From NCBI GenBank assembly GCA_002314945.1, contig DCHV01000032.1, positions 1 to 20,392 of the forward strand: a stretch of DNA of 20,392 bases, given 5' to 3'. Position numbers and translations under genes: made by a program. Positions 1-8,700 of this stretch are shown one piece after another (the stretch's first letter is position 1; each line of letters starts with the position of its first letter). The DNA comes from Prevotellaceae bacterium UBA1743. Lineage in GTDB: Bacteria > Bacteroidota > Bacteroidia > Bacteroidales > Bacteroidaceae. Under the pieces are notes generated by a model. That model did not search any database. It was given only the letters and a program-made list of their open reading frames with translations, and had not been told where the DNA came from.

Positions 1-1484
1 CCGTCGGGATAATTTCCTGCCCCGTGGCAGGCATATTCGCCAGCGAAGACTTTTGGGCCCTTGCGATCGTAGGTGTCGTAGCGGGTTGCTCCACTTCCCT
101 TCACACTCTTGTCCTGACCAGTGAACCATACCTCGGGCTTGTAGTAGTGCTCGTCGTAGAGATCAACGCCCATTTCCTTCATGAGCGGTTGTTGGTTCTC
201 GAACATAGGGCCGTCGGCACCAGGTCCTGTACTGCCGATAATCTTTATCTCGGGGCATTTCTCGCGAAGCACTTCGATAAAGCGTGCCAGACGCTTGGTG
301 TAAGCTGGATTGTCCTCGTAGTCCCATTGCTCGTTGCCTATGGCTATGAATTTGAGTCCAAAGGGTGCTGGATGTCCCATCTCTGCACGCAGTTTTCCCC
401 ACTTCGTATCGGTGTTTCCATTGGCAAACTCGACGAGATCAACGGCATCCTGAATGTAGGGGTCGAGGTCTTCCACCGCTGTATGATAGATGGCCTCGTC
501 CTTGATGTCGTTCTCGAATTGGCATGTCAATCCGCAGTTGAGAACGGGTAAGGGCGCTGCTCCAAAGTCCTCTGCCAACTGGAAATACTCATAGAAACCG
601 AGCCCATAACTCTGGTAGTAGTCGGGAAAGAAACGGTAGCCAAACTCGTACTGCCAACGGTTGAGGTTTGTGGGGCGGTTCTCGACTGGTCCAACAGTAT
701 TCTTCCATTGGTAACGGTCTGCCTTGTTGGTGCCCTCGACGATACAGCCTCCGGGGAAGCGGAAGATGCCTGGACGAAGGTCGTAGAGAGCCTGGGCAAG
801 GTCGCGACGCATACCTCCAGGGCGGTCTTGCCATGTATCAGTAGGGAAGAGACTGATATGCTCTACATCAATCGCCATATCGCTCATGGGGCGGTTTCCT
901 TCTCCATCTCGCAGGAAGAGTCGTATCTTTCCATCCAGGACTGTAGAAGAGGCGGTGAGCTCACACTCGTATTTCTTCCACTCTTTACCCTCTATCTCGA
1001 GTTTGTGTTCACCTATCTGCTGATAGTTGCGGTCGAGATCCTCGTCGATGAGCTGTATCTCCAGGGTGCCTTTTCCTCCGAAGGGGCAACGTGCCCATAC
1101 CGAAAAGGCGTAGGTGGCATCCTGTTTGTAGGAGAGACCGAAGAATCCTTCGTTCTGCAAGGAAGTATGGATGACGCGATGTCCCGAGTATCGCATACGT
1201 ACATAATGAGGATTCTTTTCGAAAGGGCCATCGTTACGCATCTCGATACGTCCGCTTGTCTGCCATCCCTGTAAGTGATTCCCGAACTCGAAAGAACGGT
1301 TCTTTACCATTTCGGCATAGAGGCCTCCGTCTGCTCCGTAGTTGATATCTTCAAAGAAAATGCCGTACATTGTCTTCTGGATCTCTGCTCCTGGCTTGGT
1401 GGCCTGGATAATCATTTCGTTTGTCTGTGCTCCTGCTGTGAGAGAGCCTGCCATTACCAAGGCTACGAATAAAGGTGTTTTCAT
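1..1484 (-). CDS. GH51 alpha-L-arabinofuranosidase, secreted (C-terminus beyond window edge)
   Basis: Read on the minus strand, an uninterrupted frame of 494 codons starts at the ATG at 1484 and runs off the left edge. The product starts with a signal peptide (MKTPLFVALVMAGSLTAGAQ). A CBM4-like beta-sandwich region follows (about residues 65-215), then a GH51 TIM barrel with the motif FRFPGGC. The likely acid/base is E385 in GNEQW, and the likely nucleophile is E483 in VFAGEYA. Enzymes of this family release terminal alpha-L-arabinofuranosyl residues from arabinoxylan, arabinan or arabinogalactan; here probably in the periplasm or at the cell surface. The start is supported by a 4-base ATGA overlap with the stop of the upstream hydrolase gene, which suggests translational coupling. 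Barrel end and the usual C-terminal beta-sandwich are outside the window. Family assignment is firm; catalytic residues are assigned by motif position, and the exact substrate is not visible. Confidence 0.93.
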   Translation of the reverse strand, partial: MKTPLFVALVMAGSLTAGAQTNEMIIQATKPGAEIQKTMYGIFFEDINYGADGGLYAEMVKNRSFEFGNHLQGWQTSGRIEMRNDGPFEKNPHYVRMRYSGHRVIHTSLQNEGFFGLSYKQDATYAFSVWARCPFGGKGTLEIQLIDEDLDRNYQQIGEHKLEIEGKEWKKYECELTASSTVLDGKIRLFLRDGEGNRPMSDMAIDVEHISLFPTDTWQDRPGGMRRDLAQALYDLRPGIFRFPGGCIVEGTNKADRYQWKNTVGPVENRPTNLNRWQYEFGYRFFPDYYQSYGLGFYEYFQLAEDFGAAPLPVLNCGLTCQFENDIKDEAIYHTAVEDLDPYIQDAVDLVEFANGNTDTKWGKLRAEMGHPAPFGLKFIAIGNEQWDYEDNPAYTKRLARFIEVLREKCPEIKIIGSTGPGADGPMFENQQPLMKEMGVDLYDEHYYKPEVWFTGQDKSVKGSGATRYDTYDRKGPKVFAGEYACHGAGNYPD

Positions 1485-2341
1485 ATTTTAGGATTTGTTT
1501 GTTTGCTTCGTTCTTCTTCTTCCGTTTCACAGAAAGTGTCGCCACAGGATAGGTACTCTATCTGGTTGCCCATCAATTGTTGCAATTTTCCGTACGCGTC
1601 CATACCAGTACAATGCATCGTGTGAAAGGTGCAATGACTATAGTTCTTGAGCATGTGTGCCAGTGCGTCAATATATGCATTTTCCTCGGCCTCGTTCATT
1701 CCGCTCTTGACGAGGTGCATTCCCCCAAATACATGCGTAGGAGTCTTGCCAAGTACCTCCTCGGCACGCTGGAGAATATGGACGATGCCATGGTGGGCGC
1801 ATCCTGCAAAGAGGTATGTCTCGTTCCCCTCCTCGATGAGAAGGTTCTGTTCGTCGGTAAATGTATCGTTTCTATCGGGAGTGGGGCCATAGAGAAGTCG
1901 GTTGCCACGTGGGCGGAATCTATTTCCCTCGACGCCCGCAAAGAGGGTGAGATGAGGCGATATCTGAGTGATATCCTCACAATACACCAATCGGGGATTT
2001 TCCTTGAGGTGCTGGTCGAGCCCAATATATTGCATTCCTGTATCGCGTAGTGAGTAGTGCCCATGAAAAGCATCACGATGGAGATAGATGGGTGCATGGT
2101 CGTTGAGGCGAAGGAAAGTATCCATTCCCCCTCCATGGTCGTAATGACCGTGTGAGAGTATGGCCATATCTACCTCTGCGAGATTTACGCCCAATCGTTT
2201 GGCATTGCTTGCCAACAGGTCGCTTTGTCCCATATCGAAGAGGATACGCTCTCCTCGTGTGGTAGTGAGGTGAAGACTCAACCCATGTTCTACAGGTAGT
2301 CCACATACGCTTGTGTTCTCTATGAGGGTAACTATTTTCAT
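1481..2341 (-). CDS. MBL-fold metallo-hydrolase (COG1237-like)
   Basis: This 286-residue protein has no signal peptide and is probably cytoplasmic. It carries the metallo-beta-lactamase signature SHGHYDHGGG at residues 63-72 (H64, H66, D68, H69). Further likely metal ligands lie in GCAHHG (H183/H184) and in the terminal motif HCTG (H243-G246). That terminal motif and the overall length fit the COG1237 group, which is often annotated as related to 7,8-dihydropterin-6-methyl-4-(beta-D-ribofuranosyl)-aminobenzene-5'-phosphate synthase. The real substrate of such proteins in Bacteroidetes is generally unknown. I place the start at 2341 rather than at the in-frame start at 2377 because the ATG at 2341 overlaps the upstream stop as ATGA, and the conserved strand MKIVTLIENT begins there. 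Its own stop overlaps the arabinofuranosidase start in the same way. The fold is confident; the reaction is not. Confidence 0.9.
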   Translation of the reverse strand: MKIVTLIENTSVCGLPVEHGLSLHLTTTRGERILFDMGQSDLLASNAKRLGVNLAEVDMAILSHGHYDHGGGMDTFLRLNDHAPIYLHRDAFHGHYSLRDTGMQYIGLDQHLKENPRLVYCEDITQISPHLTLFAGVEGNRFRPRGNRLLYGPTPDRNDTFTDEQNLLIEEGNETYLFAGCAHHGIVHILQRAEEVLGKTPTHVFGGMHLVKSGMNEAEENAYIDALAHMLKNYSHCTFHTMHCTGMDAYGKLQQLMGNQIEYLSCGDTFCETEEEERSKQTNPKI

Positions 2342-3375
2342 AAGGCTTGTTTCTTGAATCTGCAAAAGTCGTTCCACTCACTATCGAGCGAAGTTTCCTC
2401 GCCAAGGAAAAAAGTAATCTTTGCCTTGTCGCTGAAAGGTGCCCAGTTGCCGCATATCTGGCCATCTCGGGCAATGATGGGCAGGAATATCCCGCTATTG
2501 TTGTGAGCATGGTGACTGAACTCAGGTGCAAGTACGATATCGCGACTCTTGTAGCCAATCAGATATTCATCGTATGGTGGAATGAGTAAGTGGCTGCCCT
2601 TGTGGAAACCTCGCGTTCTGCATCCCTCCATGAGGTAGAACGTGCGTCCCTGATGGGTAAAGGAGGTGATGCTGTTGCCGAGTGTTTCAATACCTATTCT
2701 GCAATCCCCCATATTCAATCCTGACCACCATACGTAGTCCTCGAGTGTGGCTGGTTGGTGACTCTGAAAGTATTTACGTGTAAGCAGGGCTAAAGCCTCT
2801 TCCTTGCTGAGGGAGGATCGCTTTGGTATCTTACGTTCGACTAAGGAATAAGTGGGCTTGCAGGGATGAAGGTTGCCACTACAGAGGATTCCCGAGAGTT
2901 CGGCCAGACGGATATGATAGGAGAGACGATGGTCTTCCATACGTATTCCTCTTGTGTCTAAGAATCTGGCTATTTCCTCCTTGGTGGAACTGTACATCTC
3001 GGTGGCTGCAGCTATAAGGTGAGTACGAATCTCATCCCTTTCTGAGTCGGAAATGTAGATACGACTGGCGTGCATCCATCCCTGGAGCGTGGTGAGAGCT
3101 TTGCTTGCACAGAGTTGCCACATCCACGGATAGTCCTCGGCGGCTACGAGTTGCCACGTACAACGCAGCATGTGTGAACGTATGATGCGCCCACTATCGT
3201 AATCCTCACGGAACATCAGAGCTGAAGGGCGTTTTGTGCGCATACATACAGCCCATCGCATCATACGGTATTCCTGAGCTTGAATTGCACCCATATAAGC
3301 CACCACATCGGCAGGTCGCTTCATCTGGGGGGCGACCAGCTGTTGATTGAGCAGACGGAGGGATATCAGGTTCAT
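2338..3375 (-). CDS. Winged-helix DNA-binding protein, HTH_42 / AlkZ-YcaQ family
   Basis: This 345-residue protein matches the HTH_42 family (tandem winged helices plus a C-terminal beta barrel). Visible landmarks are the early segment GAIQAQEY (residues 29-36), RCTWQLV (71-77), and the C-terminal signature PPYDEYLIGYKSRD (266-279). The family includes the DNA glycosylases AlkZ (azinomycin self-resistance) and E. coli YcaQ, which unhook interstrand crosslinks and remove alkylated bases. Q32 and Q34 form a QxQ pair like the AlkZ catalytic motif, as opposed to the QxD form of YcaQ. That suggests, but does not prove, base-excision activity. Many relatives are annotated only as winged-helix proteins. 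It begins 20 bases after the receptor gene and ends in a 4-base overlap with the MBL-fold gene. No signal peptide is seen, so it should be cytoplasmic. Confidence 0.85.
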   Translation of the reverse strand: MNLISLRLLNQQLVAPQMKRPADVVAYMGAIQAQEYRMMRWAVCMRTKRPSALMFREDYDSGRIIRSHMLRCTWQLVAAEDYPWMWQLCASKALTTLQGWMHASRIYISDSERDEIRTHLIAAATEMYSSTKEEIARFLDTRGIRMEDHRLSYHIRLAELSGILCSGNLHPCKPTYSLVERKIPKRSSLSKEEALALLTRKYFQSHQPATLEDYVWWSGLNMGDCRIGIETLGNSITSFTHQGRTFYLMEGCRTRGFHKGSHLLIPPYDEYLIGYKSRDIVLAPEFSHHAHNNSGIFLPIIARDGQICGNWAPFSDKAKITFFLGEETSLDSEWNDFCRFKKQAL

Positions 3376-3395
3376 GCTGTTTCTGTTGCGTGAGG

Positions 3396-5276
3396 TTAGA
3401 ATTTCAGTTTGAAACCTCCTGAGGCTGTGATTCCCGGCATAGCATAACCTTTGTGTATGTAATAGTGGGAATCGGTCAGGTTGTTTCCTTGTACAAATAA
3501 GTCAACCCATCCAAGCAGATGATAGGTGAGACGCACGTCGAGAAGAGCATAATCCTGCTTATCCATGTCACTTGCCACGAAGAGGCGTGATACACCTGTC
3601 AAGTTGGCGTTGAGCAGAAGTTTTGGCAATACAGACCAATCAGCTCCTATGTTGAATTGATGCGTAGGGGCGCAAGTGAGATTATCAATATCGGAATGCA
3701 GGTAACTGTAGTTGGCACGCAAATGTAGCACATTGATAGGATGGCTGGTGGCAGACAGTTCCAAACCCTTGTTGTTGAACTTGCCTGTGTTGACATAGCA
3801 TTCATGTTTCAGCATATCAGAGTAGGCAGTCTGGATAAGGTTGTTTCCCCGACTGGTAAAAGCCGTCAACTCGACTGATAAATAATGCGAGATACGCTTT
3901 TCGAGAGACAGTTCCCAATTGGTCATAAACTCAGGATCAAGAGCAGGATTGGCCGTTTTGTAGAGGTAGAGTTCCTTGAAGGACGGATTTCGATAACCTT
4001 TGCTCACGTTGGCCTTAATAACCCATCCCTTTCCTGGATTTATGATAAGGCCGCCTTGTGGTATCCATTTAGTCCCAAATGGATTGCTTCCAGCCATACG
4101 TATTCCTGCATTCAGAACCATGAACTCGTTCCATAATTCTTGAGAGGCTGTCAGGTAAGGTGCATATTCGATGATTTCCTTACGTTCCATGGTGGTGGGA
4201 ATATGGCGTGCTACCGCTTCCTGATGGGTAAGCCCTCCCGAGAGTGGCACTTTGCCCGAATAGCGGTTGAAGTCGAATCCTACGGTAATATGAGTCTTCT
4301 CCCAAGGCTGGAAGTTCTGGTGTGTGAGAAGACCGATGCGGTCGTCGAGCATTCTGAAATCCTTGGGGTCTCTAATTTTGTGATCTCCATATTCGTAATA
4401 GAGGCGCAACGCTCCGTCGGAATGGTCGTATCGGTTTGCACATGAGGCAGACGCTTCGCAACGCAATACATCCTGATGGTAGATGTCTGTGGAAAGTGGA
4501 TTGGATAAGCGGGCAAAGATAGGGTCGTTGCCGCTGAATTTGTTGAGGGAGGCATCTGCGGTCGCACTCCAATGTGGTGTAATATCGTATCCTAATTTGA
4601 CATATCCGTTTCCCTGGCGGAAATCGAAATTCCTCAATGTGCCGTCTGTACGGTCGTACCCAAGTGAGATGAGTGAGGAGAATTTGCCGTATCGCATCGT
4701 GCTGGTGGCTGTGTTCTGCCAAGTGTTGTAACTCCCATATTGTGATTTTACGATAGTCTTTATTCCCTGTTCTTTGGCGTTGCGAGTGATGATGTTGATG
4801 GCCCCTCCCATGGCATTGGAACCATAGAGTACACTGGCGGGCCCACGTAGGATTTCTACATGATCCACGTATTCTGATTCGTAATAATCGGCAATAGGGT
4901 GGGAGAATACACCTGCGTATTGCGGTTTGCCATCCACCATCATCAGTATTTGGCTGGTAGGAGAGCCTCCTACACCACGAAGCCTGATGTGACCACTTCC
5001 TCCTGTACTGATGCCGAAACCAAAGATGTTTCGCTCGGATACAAAGAGGCCAGGGACGTGGCAAGAAAGAGCCGAAAGAAGTTGGTTGCGACCTGTGGAT
5101 TCAATCTCTTTGCTGTCGATAGTGCTTATTGAATATGGGATAAGATTGCTGTGAGTCGCTTTCTGGGTACCTGTCACAATTACCTCGTGCAAAGTATCGA
5201 TTGAAGTGTGAAACTTTTCTTCTTCAGTCGGGCCTGAGATAGTTGTAAAAGCGATTGCCAACAAAAATAGATTCAT
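3396..5276 (-). CDS. TonB-dependent outer-membrane receptor (siderophore/cobalamin type)
   Basis: This 626-residue product has the layout of a small TonB-dependent receptor. A TonB-box-like segment EVIVTG lies at residues 31-36. A plug domain follows (about 45-165), with the conserved pieces IRLRGVGG, MMVDGKPQYAG and EILRGPASVLYGSNAMGGAI. A beta-barrel ends in GGFKLKF with a terminal phenylalanine. Such receptors import iron-siderophore, haem, cobalamin or other scarce nutrients, powered by TonB-ExbBD. It is much shorter than SusC-type glycan receptors and has no SusD partner nearby, so glycan uptake is less likely. The signal peptide is odd: MNLFLLAIAFTTISG is short and has no basic residue. 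An in-frame stop at 5295-5297 leaves 5276 as the only ATG available. The gene starts 10 bases after the YccF-family gene. The ligand cannot be told from the sequence. Confidence 0.93.
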   Translation of the reverse strand: MNLFLLAIAFTTISGPTEEEKFHTSIDTLHEVIVTGTQKATHSNLIPYSISTIDSKEIESTGRNQLLSALSCHVPGLFVSERNIFGFGISTGGSGHIRLRGVGGSPTSQILMMVDGKPQYAGVFSHPIADYYESEYVDHVEILRGPASVLYGSNAMGGAINIITRNAKEQGIKTIVKSQYGSYNTWQNTATSTMRYGKFSSLISLGYDRTDGTLRNFDFRQGNGYVKLGYDITPHWSATADASLNKFSGNDPIFARLSNPLSTDIYHQDVLRCEASASCANRYDHSDGALRLYYEYGDHKIRDPKDFRMLDDRIGLLTHQNFQPWEKTHITVGFDFNRYSGKVPLSGGLTHQEAVARHIPTTMERKEIIEYAPYLTASQELWNEFMVLNAGIRMAGSNPFGTKWIPQGGLIINPGKGWVIKANVSKGYRNPSFKELYLYKTANPALDPEFMTNWELSLEKRISHYLSVELTAFTSRGNNLIQTAYSDMLKHECYVNTGKFNNKGLELSATSHPINVLHLRANYSYLHSDIDNLTCAPTHQFNIGADWSVLPKLLLNANLTGVSRLFVASDMDKQDYALLDVRLTYHLLGWVDLFVQGNNLTDSHYYIHKGYAMPGITASGGFKLKF

Positions 5277-5286
5277 TTGTGTCTGT

Positions 5287-5664
5287 TCAGATTTTCAAAT
5301 GGACCTGTTTGCCGAATGGAGCGAGTGAAAGCCCAGCCAACTTGAAATGCTGTTTTCCGAAAGGAATCCCAATAATGGTGATACATAGGATAATACCGAA
5401 AATTATATGACATATCCATGCCCAAAGTCCTCCGAAAATAAACCATAGTAAATTTAGAGGACTACGGATGCAACCAATCGGTTTGTCGGTCTTTTCTACC
5501 TCGGAGCCAAAAGGCCAAAGGCAAAGTATTCCTAACTTGAATGTCTGTAAAGCGACTGGGATGCCGATAATGGTAATGGCTAAGGCCAAACTTCCGGTGA
5601 AATAACCAATGGCAGCCTCAAAACCGCCAAATATCAACCATAATAAATTTCCGATAAATTTCAT
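5287..5664 (-). CDS. yccF: YccF domain-containing inner-membrane protein
   Basis: This is a 125-residue, very hydrophobic protein. It shows the internal duplication typical of the YccF (DUF307) family: NLLWLIFGG followed by AITIIGIPVALQTFKLG and LWPFGSEV, then a second copy with NLLWFIFGG, CITIIGIPFGKQHFKL and LAPFGKQV. It should have about four membrane segments in the inner membrane. The family has no settled biochemical role. It is the first gene of the minus-strand cluster, with a Bacteroidetes -7 element about 20 bases upstream of its start, so it may mark the 5' end of the transcript. The stop lies 10 bases before the TonB-dependent receptor start. Confidence 0.93.
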   Translation of the reverse strand: MKFIGNLLWLIFGGFEAAIGYFTGSLALAITIIGIPVALQTFKLGILCLWPFGSEVEKTDKPIGCIRSPLNLLWFIFGGLWAWICHIIFGIILCITIIGIPFGKQHFKLAGLSLAPFGKQVHLKI

Positions 5665-5684
5665 AATTCCTCATCTTTTGCGTA

Positions 5685-5692
5685 CAAAGGTA
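5685..5692 (-). promoter_or_regulatory. Probable -7 promoter element for the yccF-receptor cluster
   Basis: On the minus strand the octamer TACCTTTG matches the Bacteroidetes -7 consensus TAnnTTTG and ends about 20 bases before the yccF start. I do not find a TTTG -33 element at the usual spacing, so the assignment rests on the -7 match and position. It lies inside a small dyad, CGTAC-AAAG-GTACG (5681-5694), that could be an operator. Confidence 0.45.
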
Positions 5693-5710
5693 CGAATAAG
5701 CGAAGAATAT

Positions 5711-5741
5711 TTTGATACTTTCTCAAATATTCTTAACTTTG
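5711..5741 (+). promoter_or_regulatory. Bacteroidetes-type promoter for the GH38 alpha-mannosidase
   Basis: TTTG at 5711-5714 is followed after 19 bases by TAACTTTG at 5734-5741. This matches the -33 TTTG and -7 TAnnTTTG elements of the Bacteroidetes housekeeping sigma factor at typical spacing. The -7 element ends 39 bases before the GH38 start codon, giving an AT-rich leader of roughly 30 bases without a Shine-Dalgarno sequence, as is common in this phylum. Confidence 0.7.
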
Positions 5742-5780
5742 TGCACAAATTAACGAACAATTTTCAACACGAATAATGTC

Positions 5781-8700
5781 ATGATAAAGAAATATGTTAT
5801 TGCATTAGTCGTTGCATTGGTGTCAATATCAAATGCACAGGCTCAATCCACTAATGAGGCAACTCCTGAGAAGAAAACGGCCTATATGGTTTCCGATGCT
5901 CACCTTGATACACAATGGAACTGGACTGTTCAGCAAACTATAAGTCATCATATTCCCAAGACACTCCATAGGAACCTACAACTGATACGCACCTATCCCG
6001 ATTATATCTTCAACTTTGAAGGTGCTGTCAAATATGCTTGGATGAAAGAATATTATCCCTTGGAATACGAGGAGGTGAAGAAGTATGTAGAGAATGGTCA
6101 ATGGCATCTTACAGGTACCAGTTGGGATGCAAGTGAGGTTATTGTCAGTTCTTCGGAATCTGCCTTGAGAAATACTCTCTTAGGACAACAATTCTTTAGG
6201 GATGAGTTTGGGAAAGAATCAAAGGACTATTTCCTGCCAGACTGCTTCGGTTTTCCCTACAATATGCCAACGATAGCAAAGCATTGTGGCGTAATAGGTT
6301 TCAGTTCACAGAAATTAGGATGGCGTTATGGCAAATTCTATGACACAAAGGTAGGGGAGGGGAAATATCCCTTCACTATGGGATTGTGGCAAGGTGTGGA
6401 TGGGTCTCGTATCATGATGGCTCATGGCTTTGATTATGGCTGTAATTTTGATGAACATGACTTGTCAGAGAATATGGGAATTTGGGAAAAGATGAACCAG
6501 AGTCCAGTAGGTGTGGGTTACCATTATTATGGAACAGGAGATACGGGAGGCTCTCCAGATGTTTCATCCGTTCGTTCAGTGATGAAAGGTACCAAGGGTA
6601 ATGGTCCCGTGAAGATTATCTCTGCTTCGAGTGATCAGATGTATCAGGATTATCTGCCCTATGAGAAACACCCTGAATTACCTGTATTTGATGGTGAACT
6701 CTATATGGATACACATGGCGTAGGATGTTATACCTCTCAGGCTGCCATGAAATACTATAATCGCCAGAACGAACATTTAGCTGATGCTGCAGAACGTTCA
6801 AGTGTCGTGGCTGAATGGCTCGGCAAGAAAGAGTATCCCACACAAACGTTGACGGAAATATGGAGATCGGTACTTGTCCATCAGTTTCATGACGACCTAA
6901 CGGGTACCAGTATTCCTGATGCATACGCGTTCTCCTGGAATGATGAGATTATTGCCATGAAAAGGTTTTCCGACATCACTACTAATGCCGTAAGTGGTGT
7001 GACAGAGATGCTTAATACACAAGTGAGTGGCACCCCCATCGTCCTATTCAACCCTGAAGGTTTTGTACAAAAGACGGTGGCTGATATCACCCTGGACAAG
7101 ATGAAAGGCAATTATACTGTCACGGACGAGAAGGGAAGAAAAGTTCCTTCGCAGGTAGTGACAGACAGCCGAGGCAAGAAACATCTGCTTGTGAATGCAG
7201 AAGTTCCCTCTACAGGTTTTGCTGTGTATTCCGTCAAGGAAACAAGCCAGTCTCAGCCTATTGTAGAAAAAGATGTCAACACGTTGGAAAATTCCATCTA
7301 CAAACTGACTTTTGATGAGAATGGAAACTTGTCATCCATTCTGGATAAACGCTATGGTAAAGAACTTGTGGAGCAAGGAAAAGCTATCGGTCTGCTTGCC
7401 TTTACGGAATGTCAAAGCAAGCCATGGCCTGCCTGGGAAATATACAAAAGTACGTTGGATGGTGCTTCTGTGGTACTCAATGAGAACGTTAGTGTAAAAC
7501 TCATTGAGAATGGTACTGTACGCAAGACAGTCAAGGTGACAAAACAATATGGTGAAACGGAAATCAACCAATATGTCCGACTTTATGAAGGTCATCTGGC
7601 CAATCGCATCGACTTCTATAACGAGGTGGACTGGAAATCGTATAATACTTTGCTCAAATGTGAGTTCCCTCTGACTGTGAGCAGTCCGTTCGCGACCTAC
7701 GACCTCGGACTCGGTTCTGTGGACCGGTGTAACAATGAAGATTTTAAGTATGAGGTGTATTCCCACGAATGGACTGATCTTACAGATAAAAGCGGAGACT
7801 ATGGCGTGACGATTGTCAATAATGGCAAGTATGGCTGGGATAAACCCTCTGACAACAACATCCGTTTGTCACTTCTCTGGTCGCCCGAAGTTGGCGGAGG
7901 ATATACATATCAGGCAAAACAAGATTTCGGGTATCATGAATTTACTTATTCTCTCATCGGTCATAAAGGTGCTCTTGACAAGGGATGCGCATTTGAACAA
8001 AGTACTCAGTTAAATTCTCCTATACGCGCCTTTGAATCCTCGAAGCATAAAGGCGAATTGGGAAAAACTTTCTCATTCCTCAGCTGTGACAACAAGGCCG
8101 TGTCCATTCGCGCTTTCAAAAAGGCAGAAGTTAGTGACGAATATGTGCTGCGTGTGTATGAGCAGAGTGGTCATGACCAAAAGGCGAAAATTACATTCAC
8201 AACACAGATAGCCAATGCTGTAGCGGCAGATGGAACGGAAAAAACCATTGATAAAGTTCAGTACAGTGACAACGTACTGGATGTTGATATAAATGGATAT
8301 GGTGTGAGAACATACAAACTAAAATTTGCGGGCAAGAAAGATGTGGTTGCTCCCATATCGGAACCTATCGAACTACAATGGGATAAATATTGTTTTACGT
8401 CCAATGGTATCCGCAATGCTGCTGAGTTTGAGTTAGGAAACTCTTACGCTAAGGAACTTTTACCGGAAGAAGGTCTTTCAGTCGATGATATCCATTTCAA
8501 TTTCCAAGACTTCGACGGGAAGAATGGGTATGTCTGCAAAGGTGATACTATTTCTCTGCAAGCAGGAAAATACAATAAAGTCTATTTTCTTGCAGCAGCC
8601 ACGGAGGATGAGCAGTCGGGTGTCATTTACGTACATGATTCAGCTAATGGGAAAGTGTTGAGTGCCAAGGAATATGCGGTGTCTAATTATAGCGGATTCA

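Noticed and set aside
24..551. Plus-strand open frame of 175 codons opposite the arabinofuranosidase
   Set aside because: It is antisense to a gene with clear GH51 motifs and has no recognisable domain; the G+C-rich codons of the real gene keep stop codons rare on the other strand.
708..1274. Plus-strand open frame of 188 codons opposite the arabinofuranosidase
   Set aside because: Same explanation: shadow of the GH51 gene, no domain, no start signals.
2342..2377. Longer start for the MBL-fold hydrolase (12 extra residues)
   Set aside because: The ATG at 2341 forms an ATGA overlap with the upstream stop and begins the conserved first strand; the extension would lie entirely in the upstream coding region.
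4372..5064. Minus-strand 230-codon open frame overlapping the TonB receptor
   Set aside because: Out of frame with the receptor, whose plug motifs are unmistakable; composition is rich in R, H, P and W, as expected for a shifted frame.
5776..5784. Two-codon frame ATG TCA TGA overlapping the GH38 start codon, possible leader peptide
   Set aside because: Too short to judge and easily due to chance; no sign of conserved regulation.
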